Shown here: piece by piece, positions 25,438-34,543 of the stretch
How positions within the stretch are numbered: position 1 is the first letter of the stretch
How the letters are laid out: the number at the start of each line of letters is the position of its first letter
Assembly: GCF_003432075.1 (NCBI RefSeq)
Contig: NZ_QWBU01000003.1
Location: 62,001-126,000, forward strand
Direction: 5' to 3'
Source: Shinella sp. WSJ-2
GTDB taxonomy: Bacteria; Pseudomonadota; Alphaproteobacteria; Rhizobiales; Rhizobiaceae
DNA length: 64,000 nt
Notes under the pieces: model-generated
What the model was told of the DNA's origin: nothing
What the model saw: only the letters and a program-made list of their open reading frames with translations
Database searches by the model: none
Translations under genes and position numbers: made by a program

Positions 25438-26181
25438 ATGACAACGGATGAAACGAGCGGCGGTGAAAACCAGCTCCAGGACGACGGCAGCGAGATCGCG
25501 GCTCTTGAGACCCAGTTCGACATCGTGCGCTACATGCGGCGCAAATGCGAACAATACGGTCTGAAATATTTTATTGTCTTCACGCTGCCCGGCTTCGAGG
25601 CGGAAAAGCTCTCGGCCTATTCCATCGTCAGCAACTGGCCGCAGGAAATCATCGGCAAATACGATGCGTTGCGCATGGTGCGTCACAGCGCCGGCATCCG
25701 CAAACTGCGGCTGACGACAGTGCCCTTCACTTACGACATGCGCGAATGGATCGGCGAATCCTCCGAACAGACGGATTTCACCGAACTGCTCGACGTCATG
25801 ACCAGTCACGGCATGCTCGTGGGCCACTTCTTTCCGGTGCACGATGCGCTCGGCAATCGCGGCGCGATCGTCTGGGGCGGCGACAATGCGTCGCTCAGCC
25901 GCGATGACCGGCTGATGCTGCAGATGATCTCCGTTCACCTCTTCAACCGGCTGGCCGAGATCGGCGCGGCCTGGAAGTCGGGGCAGGTGGTGCTCACCGA
26001 ACGGGAGATCCAGTGCCTGAGCTGGACGGCGGCGGGCAAGACCAGTCTGGAAATCGCCGAAATCCTCGGGCTGTCCGAGCACACGGTCAATCACTACCTC
26101 AACCAGGTCACCCGCAAGCTGGAGGCGGTCAACCGAACCCAGGCCGTCGTGAAGGCGATCCGCCGCGGGCTGATCGCCTAG
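25438..26181 (+). CDS. LuxR-family transcriptional regulator, second of a tandem pair
   Basis: Paralogue of the preceding gene, 247 residues. Sensor domain about 20-175 (WPQEIIGKYDALRM, LRLTTVPFTYDM), HTH about 182-247 (TEREIQCLSWTAAGKTSLEI, AEILGLSEHTVNHYLNQVTR). The HTH is very close to that of its neighbour, while the N-terminal halves have diverged, a pattern expected for a heterodimeric pair recognising related sites. The position of the acyl-homoserine-lactone Asp is again not Asp (HSAGI). ATG 25438 is preceded by GGGGAACA. The mrp gene follows after 120 bases. Confidence 0.87.
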   Translation: MTTDETSGGENQLQDDGSEIAALETQFDIVRYMRRKCEQYGLKYFIVFTLPGFEAEKLSAYSIVSNWPQEIIGKYDALRMVRHSAGIRKLRLTTVPFTYDMREWIGESSEQTDFTELLDVMTSHGMLVGHFFPVHDALGNRGAIVWGGDNASLSRDDRLMLQMISVHLFNRLAEIGAAWKSGQVVLTEREIQCLSWTAAGKTSLEIAEILGLSEHTVNHYLNQVTRKLEAVNRTQAVVKAIRRGLIA

Positions 26182-26301
26182 GTTCTTGCCTTCAGGCACG
26201 GATGCCGCTGTTATCGCCGGTAAATTCGTTTGGCGGCTGCCTTTTCGTGCACTATCTACGAAGGCGGCGGGCCGATCCCGCGGCAGTTTGATGAGGGTTT
26301 C

Positions 26302-27501
26302 ATGACGGACGTAAGCAAGGAACAGGTGCTGGAACGGCTGCGCACGGTGCGCGGTCCTGACATGGACGGCAACATCGTCGATCTCGGCATGGTTTCCGAC
26401 GTCTTCATTTCCGACGGCAAGGCCTATTTCTCGATCACCGTGCCGGCCGAACGCGCCCGCGAGCTCGACCCCATGCGCGCCGCCGCAGAGCGTGTCGTCA
26501 AGGAAATCCCCGGCATCAAGGCGGCCATGGTGGCGCTGACGGCCGACAAGCGCGCCGCAACCGGCCCCGCCGCCGCGCGCGCGCCGGCTCCTCCCCCGCC
26601 GGGCCGCGGTGCTAGCGATCACAGCCATGCCGGCCACAGTCACGCAGGCCACGCCCATGCGGCGCCCGGCCAGCCGCAGCAGCGGGCCAAATCGGGCATT
26701 CCCGGCGTTGGCGCCATCATCGCGGTCGCCTCGGGCAAGGGCGGTGTCGGCAAATCGACGACCTCGGTCAATCTCGCGCTGGCGCTGAAGGCGAACGGCC
26801 TGCGTGTCGGCATTCTCGACGCCGATATCTACGGCCCCTCCATGCCGCGCCTCCTGAAGATTTCCGGCCGGCCGCAGCAGATCGAAGGCCGCATGATCAA
26901 GCCGATGGAGAACTATGGCATCAAGGTCATGTCGATGGGCTTCCTCGTCGACGAGGAGGTGGCGATGATCTGGCGCGGGCCGATGATCCAGTCGGCGCTG
27001 ATGCAGATGCTGCGCGAGGTCGCCTGGGGTGATCTCGACGTGCTCGTCGTCGACATGCCGCCCGGCACGGGCGATGCCCAGCTGACCATGGCCCAGCAGG
27101 TGCCGCTTGCCGGCGCCGTCATCGTCTCCACCCCGCAGGACCTCGCCCTCATCGATGCCCGCAAGGGTCTCAACATGTTCAACAAGGTCGAGGTGCCCGT
27201 GCTCGGCATCGTCGAGAACATGAGCTATTTCATCGCGCCCGATACCGGCAATCGCTATGACATTTTCGGCCATGGCGGCGCGCGCAAGGAGGCCGAACGC
27301 ATCGGTGTGCCCTTCCTCGGCGAGGTGCCGCTGACCATGGACATCCGCGAGACCTCGGACGCCGGCACCCCCGTCGTCGTCTCCAATCCGGAAGGGGCGG
27401 CGGCCAAGACCTATCGCGCGATCGCCACCCGCGTCTGGCAGGAGCTGGAAACCGTTCGGGGCAAGGGCGCGCGCGGCGCACCCGCCATCGTCTTCGAATA
27501 G
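26302..27501 (+). CDS. Mrp/NBP35-type P-loop ATPase with N-terminal MIP18 domain
   Basis: Iron-sulfur cluster carrier-type ATPase (ApbC/Mrp), 399 residues. MIP18 (DUF59) domain about residues 5-85 (VRGPDMDGNIVDLGMVSDVF). Residues about 105-125 form a His-rich linker (HSHAGHSHAGHAHA). The deviant Walker A SGKGGVGKST lies at about 144-153, followed by DADIYGPSMPRL and VVDMPPGTGDAQLT. The segment that usually carries the cluster-binding CxxC reads YFIAPDTGNRYDIFGHGGA, so both cysteines are replaced. Fe-S carriage by the usual C-terminal ligands is therefore doubtful. ATG 26302 is preceded by ATGAGGGTTTC. Independent of its neighbours in apparent function. Confidence 0.92.
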   Translation: MTDVSKEQVLERLRTVRGPDMDGNIVDLGMVSDVFISDGKAYFSITVPAERARELDPMRAAAERVVKEIPGIKAAMVALTADKRAATGPAAARAPAPPPPGRGASDHSHAGHSHAGHAHAAPGQPQQRAKSGIPGVGAIIAVASGKGGVGKSTTSVNLALALKANGLRVGILDADIYGPSMPRLLKISGRPQQIEGRMIKPMENYGIKVMSMGFLVDEEVAMIWRGPMIQSALMQMLREVAWGDLDVLVVDMPPGTGDAQLTMAQQVPLAGAVIVSTPQDLALIDARKGLNMFNKVEVPVLGIVENMSYFIAPDTGNRYDIFGHGGARKEAERIGVPFLGEVPLTMDIRETSDAGTPVVVSNPEGAAAKTYRAIATRVWQELETVRGKGARGAPAIVFE

Positions 27502-27654
27502 CCGAGCCTTTCGGTGCCGGGACGTTCCGGCTGGTAACTTGATTTTTATGTTGCGCCGCGCAATATGCGCGGCCGACCGCTGATGGTGGCGTCCAATCAC
27601 GCGCGGAATGCGCGAGGGAGTGTGAGCGATGGTCCGTTCCGGAGCCATTCGCCG

Positions 27655-28638
27655 GTGATCACGGTTTTCCGTCCCAACGGCGAGGCGCGCGCCTTGCCCA
27701 CAGAGACCGATTCTGCCGCCGCCGACGCTCTCGCCGGCGCCGTATGGGTCGATCTCAACGCGCCGACGCGCGAGGAGGAACTGCTGATCGAGCGCGTGCT
27801 CGGCCTCGAAGTGCCGACCCGCGACGAACTCAAGGACATCGAGCCGTCGAGCCGCCTCTACACCGACGGCGCCAACACCTATATGACCGCCTCGCTGATC
27901 GTGAAGGCCGAGGGCGATCTGCCCCATCTGACCGACGTCGGCTTCATCCTGACGGGCGGCAAGCTCTTGACGGTGCGTTACGCCGAGCCGCGCTCCTTCG
28001 TGCTGTTCAAGAGCGCGATGCCCCGCATTGCGGGCGGCTGTTCCACGTCGACCGTCATGATCACGCGGTTGCTCGAAACCATCGCCGACCGCACCGCCGA
28101 AATCCTGGAGATCGCCGTGTCGCGCGCCGACAAGCTGTCGCTGGAGGTGTTCGGCGAGAACCGGCATCTGTCGCGCCGCCCGCCGCGCTATCTCGAAGAC
28201 CGCGTCGTGCAGGTCTCCGCCCTTCACCGGCTGCTGGCCAAGGCGCGCGACAGCCTCGTGTCGCTCTCGCGCATGCTGACCTTCCTGCATGCGCTGCCGG
28301 CGCTGCAATCCGACCGGGCGAGCCTTGAACTCTGCCGCACCGTGCAGCGCGACGTGCAGTCGCTGCTGGAGCACGCCAATTTCGTCGCCGGCAACATCAC
28401 TTTCCTGCTGGATGCTTCGCTCGGCCTCATCAGCCTCGAACAGAACGCCATTATCAAGATCTTCTCGATCGCTTCGGTGGTGCTTCTGCCGCCGACGCTG
28501 ATCGCTTCCATCTACGGCATGAATTTTGAGTTCATGCCAGAATTGCACATTGCCTATGCCTACCCGCTGACGCTTGCGGGAATGGTGCTGTCGGCAATCC
28601 TTCCGTTTTACTTCTTTCGCTGGAAAGGCTGGCTCTAG
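27655..28638 (+). CDS. corA: CorA-family magnesium/divalent cation transporter
   Basis: Pentameric Mg2+ channel-type transporter of the inner membrane, 327 residues from the chosen start. Long soluble N-terminal domain, then two C-terminal membrane spans with the diagnostic [11 protein letters not shown] loop (GMN motif) and a Lys/Arg-containing C-terminus FFRWKGWL. Start choice: GTG 27655 (VITVFRPNG) matches how homologues begin and has GGAG eleven bases upstream; the frame stays open back to 27565, which would add 30 residues of poor coding appearance. kup follows after 14 bases, so the cation transporters are probably co-transcribed. Confidence 0.9.
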   Translation: MITVFRPNGEARALPTETDSAAADALAGAVWVDLNAPTREEELLIERVLGLEVPTRDELKDIEPSSRLYTDGANTYMTASLIVKAEGDLPHLTDVGFILTGGKLLTVRYAEPRSFVLFKSAMPRIAGGCSTSTVMITRLLETIADRTAEILEIAVSRADKLSLEVFGENRHLSRRPPRYLEDRVVQVSALHRLLAKARDSLVSLSRMLTFLHALPALQSDRASLELCRTVQRDVQSLLEHANFVAGNITFLLDASLGLISLEQNAIIKIFSIASVVLLPPTLIASIYGMNFEFMPELHIAYAYPLTLAGMVLSAILPFYFFRWKGWL

Positions 28639-28652
28639 AGCCTGATCGCCCC

Positions 28653-30554
28653 ATGCAACCACATGCCGGTAGCGCACCGCACACCCAAAGCCGGGCGCGC
28701 ACGCTTTTTCTGCTCTCCCTCGGCTCGATCGGCGTCGTCTATGGCGATATCGGCACCAGCCCGCTCTACGCCTTCCGCGAGGCGCTGCGCCCGGTCGCCC
28801 ATGACGGCATCCAGCGCGTGGAGGTCGTCGGCCTCATCTCGCTGATGATCTGGACGCTGACCATCATCGTCACGCTCAAATACGTGCTCTTCCTGCTGCG
28901 CGCCGACAATCACGGCGAGGGCGGCACGCTTTCGCTCCTGGCGCTGCTCTCGAAAACGGCGGGCAACCATGCCCATATCCTGTTCTTCCTGGGTGCCATC
29001 GGTGCGGCACTGTTCATTGGCGATGCCATGATTACGCCTGCACTTTCGGTTCTCTCGGCCGTGGAGGGCCTGGAACTGGTGACGCCGACGCTCGGCGATT
29101 ATGTCGTGCCTATCTCGGTGGTCATTCTCGTCGCTCTGTTTGCCGTGCAGTCCTGGGGAACCGCTGCGGTTTCGAAATTTTTCGGGCCGATCACCGCCGT
29201 CTGGTTCATCGTCATGGGCGTCGCCGGCCTCAATCACATCAGCGACGATCTGGGCATTCTTGCGGCCTTCAATCCGTATTACGCCGTGGTGTTCATGCTC
29301 AACGAGGGCTTTGTCGGCCTCGTCGTGCTCGGTGCCGTCTTCCTGACGGTTACCGGGGCGGAAGCCCTCTATGCGGACCTCGGCCATTTCGGCCGCCGGC
29401 CGATCCAGTGGGCGTGGTTCTGTCTGGTGTTTCCGGCGCTGACGCTCAACTATCTCGGCCAGGGCGCGCTAGTGCTTGCCCATCCCGAGACGATCGCCAA
29501 CCCGTTCTTCCTGATGTTCCCGAAATGGGCGCTGCTGCCGGTCGTCATTCTTGCGACCTTCGCGACCGTCATCGCCAGTCAGGCGGTCATCACCGGCGCC
29601 TTCTCGCTGACGCGCCAGGCCATCCATCTCGGCTTCCTGCCGCGCATGGAAATCTATCACACCTCGGAAACCCAGACCGGCCAGATCTATCTGCCGGGTG
29701 TCAACACCGTGCTGCTGTTCGGCGTGATGCTGCTCGTCTTCATCTTCGGCTCGTCCGAATCGCTGGCGACGGCCTATGGCATCTCGGTGACCGGCGCGAT
29801 GGTGGTGACGACGGTGCTGGCCTTCGAATTCCTGCGCAAGCGCTGGCGCTGGAAACCGCTCGCCGCCGTCGCGGTCCTGACGCCGCTTTTCCTACTCGAA
29901 CTCACCTTCCTCGGCGCAAACCTGCTCAAGGTGCATGACGGCGGCTATGTGCCGGTCATGATCGCCGGCGCTGTCGTCATTCTGATGTGGACCTGGACGC
30001 GCGGCACGCGCATCCTGCGTGACAAGACGCGGCGCATCGAAGTGCCGCTGCCGGCCTTCATCAAGTCGGTGGAAAAGCAGAGCGCCCATGCGCCCGTGCA
30101 AGTCACCGGCACGGCGATCTTCCTGACGAGCGATCCGGATTTCGCGCCCGCCGCCCTTCTGCACAACATCAAGCACAATCACGTGCTGCACGAGCAGAAC
30201 TTCATTCTGACGGTCAAGACGGCCAATACGCCGCGCGTCGCGCGTGCCGAACGCTTCAAGGTCGAGAAAATCTCCGAACGGTTCTCGCGCATCGAAATGC
30301 ATTTCGGCTTCATGGAGACGCAGAACGTCTCCAACGCGCTCGGCCTGATGCGCAAGGCGGGACACAAGTTCGACATCATGTCGACCTCGTTCTATCTCGG
30401 CCGACGCAAGCTCGTGCCGGATGCCCAGTCCGGCATGCCGATGTGGCAGGACAGGCTGTTCATCGGCCTCGCCAACCTCGCCACCGACCCCTCCGACTAT
30501 TTCCGCCTGCCGACCAACCGCGTGGTCGAGCTCGGTTCGCATGTTGTCATCTGA
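28653..30554 (+). CDS. kup: Low-affinity potassium transporter Kup
   Basis: KUP/HAK/KT family K+/H+ symporter, 633 residues, about 12 membrane spans in the first 450 residues and a soluble C-terminal domain. Signatures: [20 protein letters not shown] near residue 27, [15 protein letters not shown] near residue 88, [20 protein letters not shown] near residue 125. Starts 14 bases after corA. From memory, kup lies next to the ATP synthase F0 operon in Sinorhizobium as well, as it does here with one gene between. Confidence 0.95.
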   Translation: MQPHAGSAPHTQSRARTLFLLSLGSIGVVYGDIGTSPLYAFREALRPVAHDGIQRVEVVGLISLMIWTLTIIVTLKYVLFLLRADNHGEGGTLSLLALLSKTAGNHAHILFFLGAIGAALFIGDAMITPALSVLSAVEGLELVTPTLGDYVVPISVVILVALFAVQSWGTAAVSKFFGPITAVWFIVMGVAGLNHISDDLGILAAFNPYYAVVFMLNEGFVGLVVLGAVFLTVTGAEALYADLGHFGRRPIQWAWFCLVFPALTLNYLGQGALVLAHPETIANPFFLMFPKWALLPVVILATFATVIASQAVITGAFSLTRQAIHLGFLPRMEIYHTSETQTGQIYLPGVNTVLLFGVMLLVFIFGSSESLATAYGISVTGAMVVTTVLAFEFLRKRWRWKPLAAVAVLTPLFLLELTFLGANLLKVHDGGYVPVMIAGAVVILMWTWTRGTRILRDKTRRIEVPLPAFIKSVEKQSAHAPVQVTGTAIFLTSDPDFAPAALLHNIKHNHVLHEQNFILTVKTANTPRVARAERFKVEKISERFSRIEMHFGFMETQNVSNALGLMRKAGHKFDIMSTSFYLGRRKLVPDAQSGMPMWQDRLFIGLANLATDPSDYFRLPTNRVVELGSHVVI

Positions 30555-30557
30555 GCT

Positions 30558-30596
30558 ATTCCAGCAAAAGTGCGTGAGCGGTTTTGCGTCCGGAAT
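30558..30596. repeat. Rhizobial intergenic palindrome (ATTCC...GCAAAA...TTTTGC...GGAAT)
   Basis: Nested inverted arms ATTCC/GGAAT, GCAAAA/TTTTGC and GC/GC just after the kup stop. I remember near-identical sequences scattered in Rhizobium and Agrobacterium intergenic regions. It may also act as a transcript 3' end for corA-kup. Confidence 0.6.
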
Positions 30597-30658
30597 TGCG
30601 CCCGTGCATTGACGTAAATGTGAAGGGGAGGTGACCGCCTCCCCCAAAGCGGTTTATC

Positions 30659-30687
30659 AGCATTAACCAACCATCAAGGTTAATGCT
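30659..30687. promoter_or_regulatory. Dyad AGCATTAACC-N9-GGTTAATGCT, copy 1
   Basis: Perfect 10-base inverted repeat about 140 bases upstream of the SleB-type hydrolase gene. A related dyad with similar spacer sequence occurs at 47781-47809. The half-site TTAACC resembles CtrA half-sites but spacing does not fit TTAA-N7-TTAA; the binding factor is unknown. Confidence 0.45.
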
Positions 30688-30828
30688 TCATTTTACCCTG
30701 AGAACGAGCCGTTAAGAGGCCCGTGCTTCGGCGCGGATAGGCTCCCTACGAACATTCCGGGCAGGAACAGGACGCCGATTGCAGTCGGCGGCAGCGCCTG
30801 CACGCGCATCAGGGTGCGGAGTAGTCAG

Positions 30829-32019
30829 TTGCGTAAGCGTAGCATTCGACATGCAGGTGCAGGCCGCTTCTTCGCGTATCTGAAGCGGGAATGGAAAATC
30901 CCCCTGGCGCTCGGCCTCGGCATCGCCGCCGTCCTGCCCACGCAGGCCGCCCATACGGACCTTGCCACCTATCTCGCCGGCCTCAACCGCAAGGGCGGCA
31001 ACCAGACCATGGTGCTCACCCGCTCGCCCGCCGGCTCCGTCCACGAAATCGAAATCGAATTCGCCGATGCGATGATCACGGGCGGCGTCGAGAACGGGGC
31101 AGGGGTGCAGCTTCCCGACGGCATGCAGGCGGCGCTGCGGAGCGAACACAAGGGCCAGGGCGAAATTCCCGACGAGGACCGCGTCAACCGCCGCGACAAG
31201 AAGGGCCGAATCGTCGCCGTCATGCCCGTCCTGCCGCCGAAGGATTTTACGGCGGGATCGATCCTTGAGCGCACGAGCTCGCTGCTTTCGCCGGTCTTCG
31301 ACACCGGGCAGCGCATGGCCTTCGCCAAGGCGGAGATCGAGGGCAAGGAAATTCAGATCGCTACGGCCTTCTACAAGAAGACGCCCGTCCGCAAGGATAT
31401 CGGCGTCTCCTCGGCCATTGCCGAGCTCGTGACCAGCGACAAGGCCGATGTCCTGGCGACGGCCTATGCCCGCGTCGAGCCCGATTATGCCCGGGAATCA
31501 CCCTTCGATTCGATCCTGAAGCCGAAGAAGGAACTCGGCCGCTTCATTCCCGATATCGCGCCGGATGACCACGGCTGGGCGGCGAGCGTTCTACCGGCGG
31601 AAGTGTTCTCTGCCAAGGAGCAGAAGTGCCTCGCGGAAGGCATCTATTTCGAAGCGCGCGGTGAGGAGCTGAAGGGCCAGGCCGCCGTCGCGCAGGTCAT
31701 TCTCAACCGCGTGCGCAACCCGTCCTACCCGAAAACCATCTGCGGCGTGGTCTACCAGAACGAAAATTGGCGTAACCGCTGCCAGTTCTCCTTCGCCTGC
31801 GACCGCATTCCCGACCTGATCCTCTCGCCATGGCACTGGAAGACCGCCAAGGAGATTGCCATGGCCGTGACGGCCGGCAAGATCTGGATCGACGAAGTCG
31901 GCTCGTCTACCCATTACCACGCGACTTATGTGAACCCGCACTGGGGCCGCACGATGAAGCGCGTTGCCAAGATCGGCAAACACATCTTCTACCGCACCTA
32001 TGGCGGTGGCTGGAGCTGA
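30829..32019 (+). CDS. Cell wall hydrolase, SleB/Hydrolase_2 family
   Basis: Predicted exported peptidoglycan hydrolase of about 396 residues. N-terminal basic stretch and hydrophobic segment (IPLALGLGIAAVLPTQAA) indicate a signal anchor. Residues about 30-260 are a lineage-specific region without a recognised domain. The C-terminal Hydrolase_2 domain, about residues 265-396, contains the catalytic Glu in EGIYFEARGEELKGQAAVAQ, then VILNRVRNPSYPKTICGVVY and CQFSFACD. In spore formers SleB opens the cortex; in rhizobia such enzymes act on ordinary cell wall. Start: TTG 30829 has GGAG seven bases upstream; GTG 30814 is the alternative. A dyad and a short palindrome precede it. Confidence 0.87.
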   Translation: MRKRSIRHAGAGRFFAYLKREWKIPLALGLGIAAVLPTQAAHTDLATYLAGLNRKGGNQTMVLTRSPAGSVHEIEIEFADAMITGGVENGAGVQLPDGMQAALRSEHKGQGEIPDEDRVNRRDKKGRIVAVMPVLPPKDFTAGSILERTSSLLSPVFDTGQRMAFAKAEIEGKEIQIATAFYKKTPVRKDIGVSSAIAELVTSDKADVLATAYARVEPDYARESPFDSILKPKKELGRFIPDIAPDDHGWAASVLPAEVFSAKEQKCLAEGIYFEARGEELKGQAAVAQVILNRVRNPSYPKTICGVVYQNENWRNRCQFSFACDRIPDLILSPWHWKTAKEIAMAVTAGKIWIDEVGSSTHYHATYVNPHWGRTMKRVAKIGKHIFYRTYGGGWS

Positions 32020-32160
32020 GGCTTCCGCTTTCACGGCGTGGTGAGTCCGTGCCATCGCGCGGACGATTCCCGGGACGAGAAGTCGCGGGTCACGCGCGAT
32101 TCCTCGCAAATTATTGATTTACAAAGATATATTTGGCATTGCACAAAGCTTCGCCATGCC

Positions 32161-32189
32161 TTGACTATACGGGCACCTAAAACTATGTT
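32161..32189 (+). promoter_or_regulatory. Sigma-70-type promoter of the F0 ATP synthase operon
   Basis: TTGACT (32161-32166), 17-base spacer, TATGTT (32184-32189), about 85 bases before atpI. The surrounding 257-base intergenic region is AT-rich compared with its flanks and shows no gene. Confidence 0.65.
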
Positions 32190-32275
32190 GCGGCCGACTT
32201 CGAAAGGGGTCGGTATGGCTTGAATCCTAGCCTTCAATATGTCCGCAATGGGGCGAAAGCACCGCGGAGAGAGAA

Positions 32276-32683
32276 ATGGGAAGCGCCATGGCCGACGATC
32301 AAAAGGGAAGTCTGGAAGACCGGCTGAAGCGCCTGGACGCGGAACTCGCGGACAAGCGCAAGACGGACGGGGCGGAGGAAGCCGCCGAGGCAAGGGCAGC
32401 CGCGAGCCGATCGGGTTACGCAGTCGCCATGAAGCTCTCGAGCGAGTTTGTCGCAGCCGTCATCGTCGGGGCGCTTCTAGGCTATCTTTTGGACCATTTT
32501 GCGGGTACAGGGCCGTGGGGGATGATCGTTCTTCTTCTCCTCGGCTTCAGTGCCGGCGTTCTGAACGTCATGCGCGCGGCAGGCATGGTGGCATCGCCCC
32601 ATCCCGTCGACAGGTTGGCGGGGCGGGAGCTCCACAAGCCGGCGAGCGGACGCGACGAGACCGAAACGAGGGATGACGCCTGA
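32276..32683 (+). CDS. atpI: ATP synthase subunit I
   Basis: Assembly-related small membrane protein encoded ahead of F0 genes, 135 residues. Charged N-terminus (SLEDRLKRLDAELADKRK), then two membrane spans (FVAAVIVGALLGYLLDHF and WGMIVLLLLGFSAGVLNVM). ATG 32276 follows GCGGAGAGAGAA; ATG 32288 is an alternative. AtpI aids c-ring assembly or Mg2+ supply in other bacteria. First gene of atpI-atpB-atpE-atpF'-atpF. Confidence 0.92.
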   Translation: MGSAMADDQKGSLEDRLKRLDAELADKRKTDGAEEAAEARAAASRSGYAVAMKLSSEFVAAVIVGALLGYLLDHFAGTGPWGMIVLLLLGFSAGVLNVMRAAGMVASPHPVDRLAGRELHKPASGRDETETRDDA

Positions 32684-32743
32684 CGGCGGAATTCCACATA
32701 GGGTGACTTCCGTCGCAAGGCGGGCAAGCGAGAGAGATAAACG

Positions 32744-33496
32744 GTGTCCAACGATCCGACCCACCAGTTCCTGGTCAACAAGATTGTTCCGATCGAAATC
32801 GGCGGTATCGATTTCTCGTTCACCAATGCATCGCTCTTCATGGTCGCCACCGTCGCGGTCGCTACGGGCTTCCTCTATTTCACGACCGGCCAGCGCGGCC
32901 TGGTTCCGAGCCGCATGCAGTCGGTCTCGGAAATGTCCTATGAATTCATCGCCTCCATGCTCCGGGAAGGGGCGGGAAGCCACGGGATGAAGTTCTTCCC
33001 GTTCGTCTTCTCGCTCTTCATGTTCGTGCTCACCGCGAACCTGCTCGGCATGATGCCGTACTTCTTCACCGTCACCAGCCAGATCATCGTGACCTTCGCG
33101 CTTGCGCTGCTCGTCATCGGCACGGTCGTGGTCTACGGTTTCTACAAGCACGGTTTCGGCTTCCTCAAGCTCTTCGTGCCGTCGGGCGTTCCCGGCGCGC
33201 TGCTGCCGCTGGTCGTCTCGATTGAGGTCATCTCGTTCCTCTCGCGTCCGATCAGCCTCTCGATCCGTCTCTTCGCCAACATGCTGGCGGGTCATATCAC
33301 GCTCAAGGTCTTCGCCGGCTTCGTCACCTCGCTCAGCGCTCTCGGCGCCGTCGGTGTGGCCGGTGCGATCCTGCCCCTTTTCATGACCGTCGCTCTGACC
33401 GGTCTCGAATTCCTCGTGTCGTTCCTGCAGGCTTACGTCTTCGCAGTTCTGACATGCATGTACCTGAACGATGCCGTGCATCCGGGTGGTCACTAA
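32744..33496 (+). CDS. atpB: ATP synthase F0 subunit a
   Basis: Proton half-channel subunit of the F1F0 ATP synthase in the inner membrane, 250 residues. The essential Arg (about residue 175) is in [17 protein letters not shown]. About five to six membrane spans. The start codon is GTG ([12 protein letters not shown]) with AGAGAGATAA upstream. The F1 genes are not in the window; in alphaproteobacteria F0 and F1 operons are commonly separate, as here. Confidence 0.97.
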   Translation: MSNDPTHQFLVNKIVPIEIGGIDFSFTNASLFMVATVAVATGFLYFTTGQRGLVPSRMQSVSEMSYEFIASMLREGAGSHGMKFFPFVFSLFMFVLTANLLGMMPYFFTVTSQIIVTFALALLVIGTVVVYGFYKHGFGFLKLFVPSGVPGALLPLVVSIEVISFLSRPISLSIRLFANMLAGHITLKVFAGFVTSLSALGAVGVAGAILPLFMTVALTGLEFLVSFLQAYVFAVLTCMYLNDAVHPGGH

Positions 33497-33550
33497 GGAA
33501 AAAGTCGCCGGCGCTCTCGGGCGTCGCTCATAAGCCGCAACAACCCATTC

Positions 33551-33556
33551 AAGGAG
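33551..33556 (+). promoter_or_regulatory. Strong ribosome binding site of atpE
   Basis: AAGGAG six bases before the atpE start, the best Shine-Dalgarno sequence in the operon. This fits the need for many c subunits per complex. Confidence 0.75.
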
Positions 33557-33562
33557 TTCAAC

Positions 33563-33790
33563 ATGGAAGCGGAAGCAGCAAAGTACATCGGCGCAGGTCT
33601 TGCCACGTTCGGTCTCGCCGGTACGGCTCTCGGCCTCGGCAACATCTTCGGCAACTACCTGGCCGGCGCTCTTCGCAATCCGTCTGCTGCTGACAGCCAG
33701 TTCGGCCGTCTCGTATTCGGCTTCGCCGTTACGGAAGCTCTGGGCATCTTCTCGCTGCTCATCGCTCTCCTTCTCCTCTTCGCCGTCTAA
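33563..33790 (+). CDS. atpE: ATP synthase F0 subunit c
   Basis: Membrane proteolipid of 75 residues that forms the rotor ring. Two hydrophobic helices around the polar loop ALRNPSA. The proton-carrying carboxylate is Glu58 in [12 protein letters not shown]. The first helix has [14 protein letters not shown], the small-residue packing face. Strong AAGGAG ribosome site upstream and a 13-base-pair hairpin directly downstream, both consistent with high expression. Confidence 0.98.
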   Translation: MEAEAAKYIGAGLATFGLAGTALGLGNIFGNYLAGALRNPSAADSQFGRLVFGFAVTEALGIFSLLIALLLLFAV

Positions 33791-33804
33791 GATCGGCTGA
33801 GGAC

Positions 33805-33834
33805 TGGACCATGGCCCTTGCGGGCCGTGGTCCA
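33805..33834 (+). terminator. Strong intercistronic hairpin after atpE
   Basis: Thirteen-base-pair stem (one T-G wobble) with TTGC loop, starting TGGACCATGGCCC. There is no T-run, so it is more likely an mRNA-stabilising or partial-termination hairpin than a full terminator; it would favour atpE over the downstream b genes. Confidence 0.6.
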
Positions 33835-33878
33835 TCGTACGTTTCGTACATATCTGAGAGTGCCCCCTGGAGGTCAGC

Positions 33879-34532
33879 ATGTCTGTGACCTTGGCATCGG
33901 CCGAGTCCACCCCCTTCGAAATCGCCCAGGCGGAAACTCCTGCGGATACGCATGAGACCCCTGCGGATACGCATGCGGCTCAGCCGGCAGGCGAAGTGCA
34001 CACCGAAACGGGTGTTGCCCATGGTGAGGAAGCCGGTTCCGGCGTGTTCCCGCCTTTCGACCAGACCACGTTCGCATCGCAGCTTCTGTGGCTTGCGATC
34101 ACCTTCGGTCTTTTCTACCTTCTCATGTCGAAGGTCGTCATTCCGCGCATCGGCGGCATCCTCGAGACGCGCCATGACCGCATCGCGCAGGACCTCGACG
34201 AAGCATCCCGCCTGAAGGCGGAAGCCGACGCCGCGATCGCCGCCTACGAGCAGGACCTTGCGTCCGCCCGTGCCAAGGGCAACGGGATCGCTTCGGCCGC
34301 CCGCGAAGAAGCCAAGGCCAAGGCCGACGCTGAACGCGCCAAGATCGAAGCCTCGCTGCAGGACAAGATCGCCGGTGCCGAAACCCGCATCGCCGAAATC
34401 AAGGCCAAGGCGCTTGCCGATGTCGGCACGATCGCCGAGGAAACGACGACCGCTCTCGTCGAGCAGCTCATCGGCTCCAAGGCCACCAAAGCCGAGATCG
34501 CTTCCGCCGTGAAGTCGGTCGCAGGCAAGTAA
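33879..34532 (+). CDS. atpG: ATP synthase F0 subunit b'
   Basis: Stator subunit b' of 217 residues (also annotated atpF2 or atpX). The N-terminal roughly 60 residues are an acidic, His/Thr-rich extension containing a duplicated ETPADTH; then [20 protein letters not shown] and one membrane span, followed by a long Ala/Lys/Glu coiled coil. b' lies ahead of b, the arrangement of photosynthetic and alphaproteobacterial ATP synthases. GGAGG lies upstream of ATG 33879. atpF follows after 11 bases. Confidence 0.95.
   Translation: MSVTLASAESTPFEIAQAETPADTHETPADTHAAQPAGEVHTETGVAHGEEAGSGVFPPFDQTTFASQLLWLAITFGLFYLLMSKVVIPRIGGILETRHDRIAQDLDEASRLKAEADAAIAAYEQDLASARAKGNGIASAAREEAKAKADAERAKIEASLQDKIAGAETRIAEIKAKALADVGTIAEETTTALVEQLIGSKATKAEIASAVKSVAGK
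33939..33975 (+). repeat. 16-base direct repeat in the b' gene
   Basis: CCTGCGGATACGCATG occurs at 33939-33954 and 33960-33975, a 21-base period, encoding the duplicated ETPADTH in the N-terminal extension. Confidence 0.8.
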
Positions 34533-34543
34533 GGGAGGTTTCG

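Noticed and set aside
24616-26181. Identification of the LuxR pair as VisN and VisR
   Set aside because: VisN/VisR are normally embedded in the flagellar cluster; none of those genes are adjacent here, and I could not match the sensor domains. Only the tandem architecture is comparable.
25291-28677. An open frame of about 1100 codons on the minus strand across the LuxR, Mrp and CorA genes
   Set aside because: It is antisense to three convincingly conserved genes, is dominated by His/Arg/Asp/Gly from high-GC shadow coding, and resembles no family.
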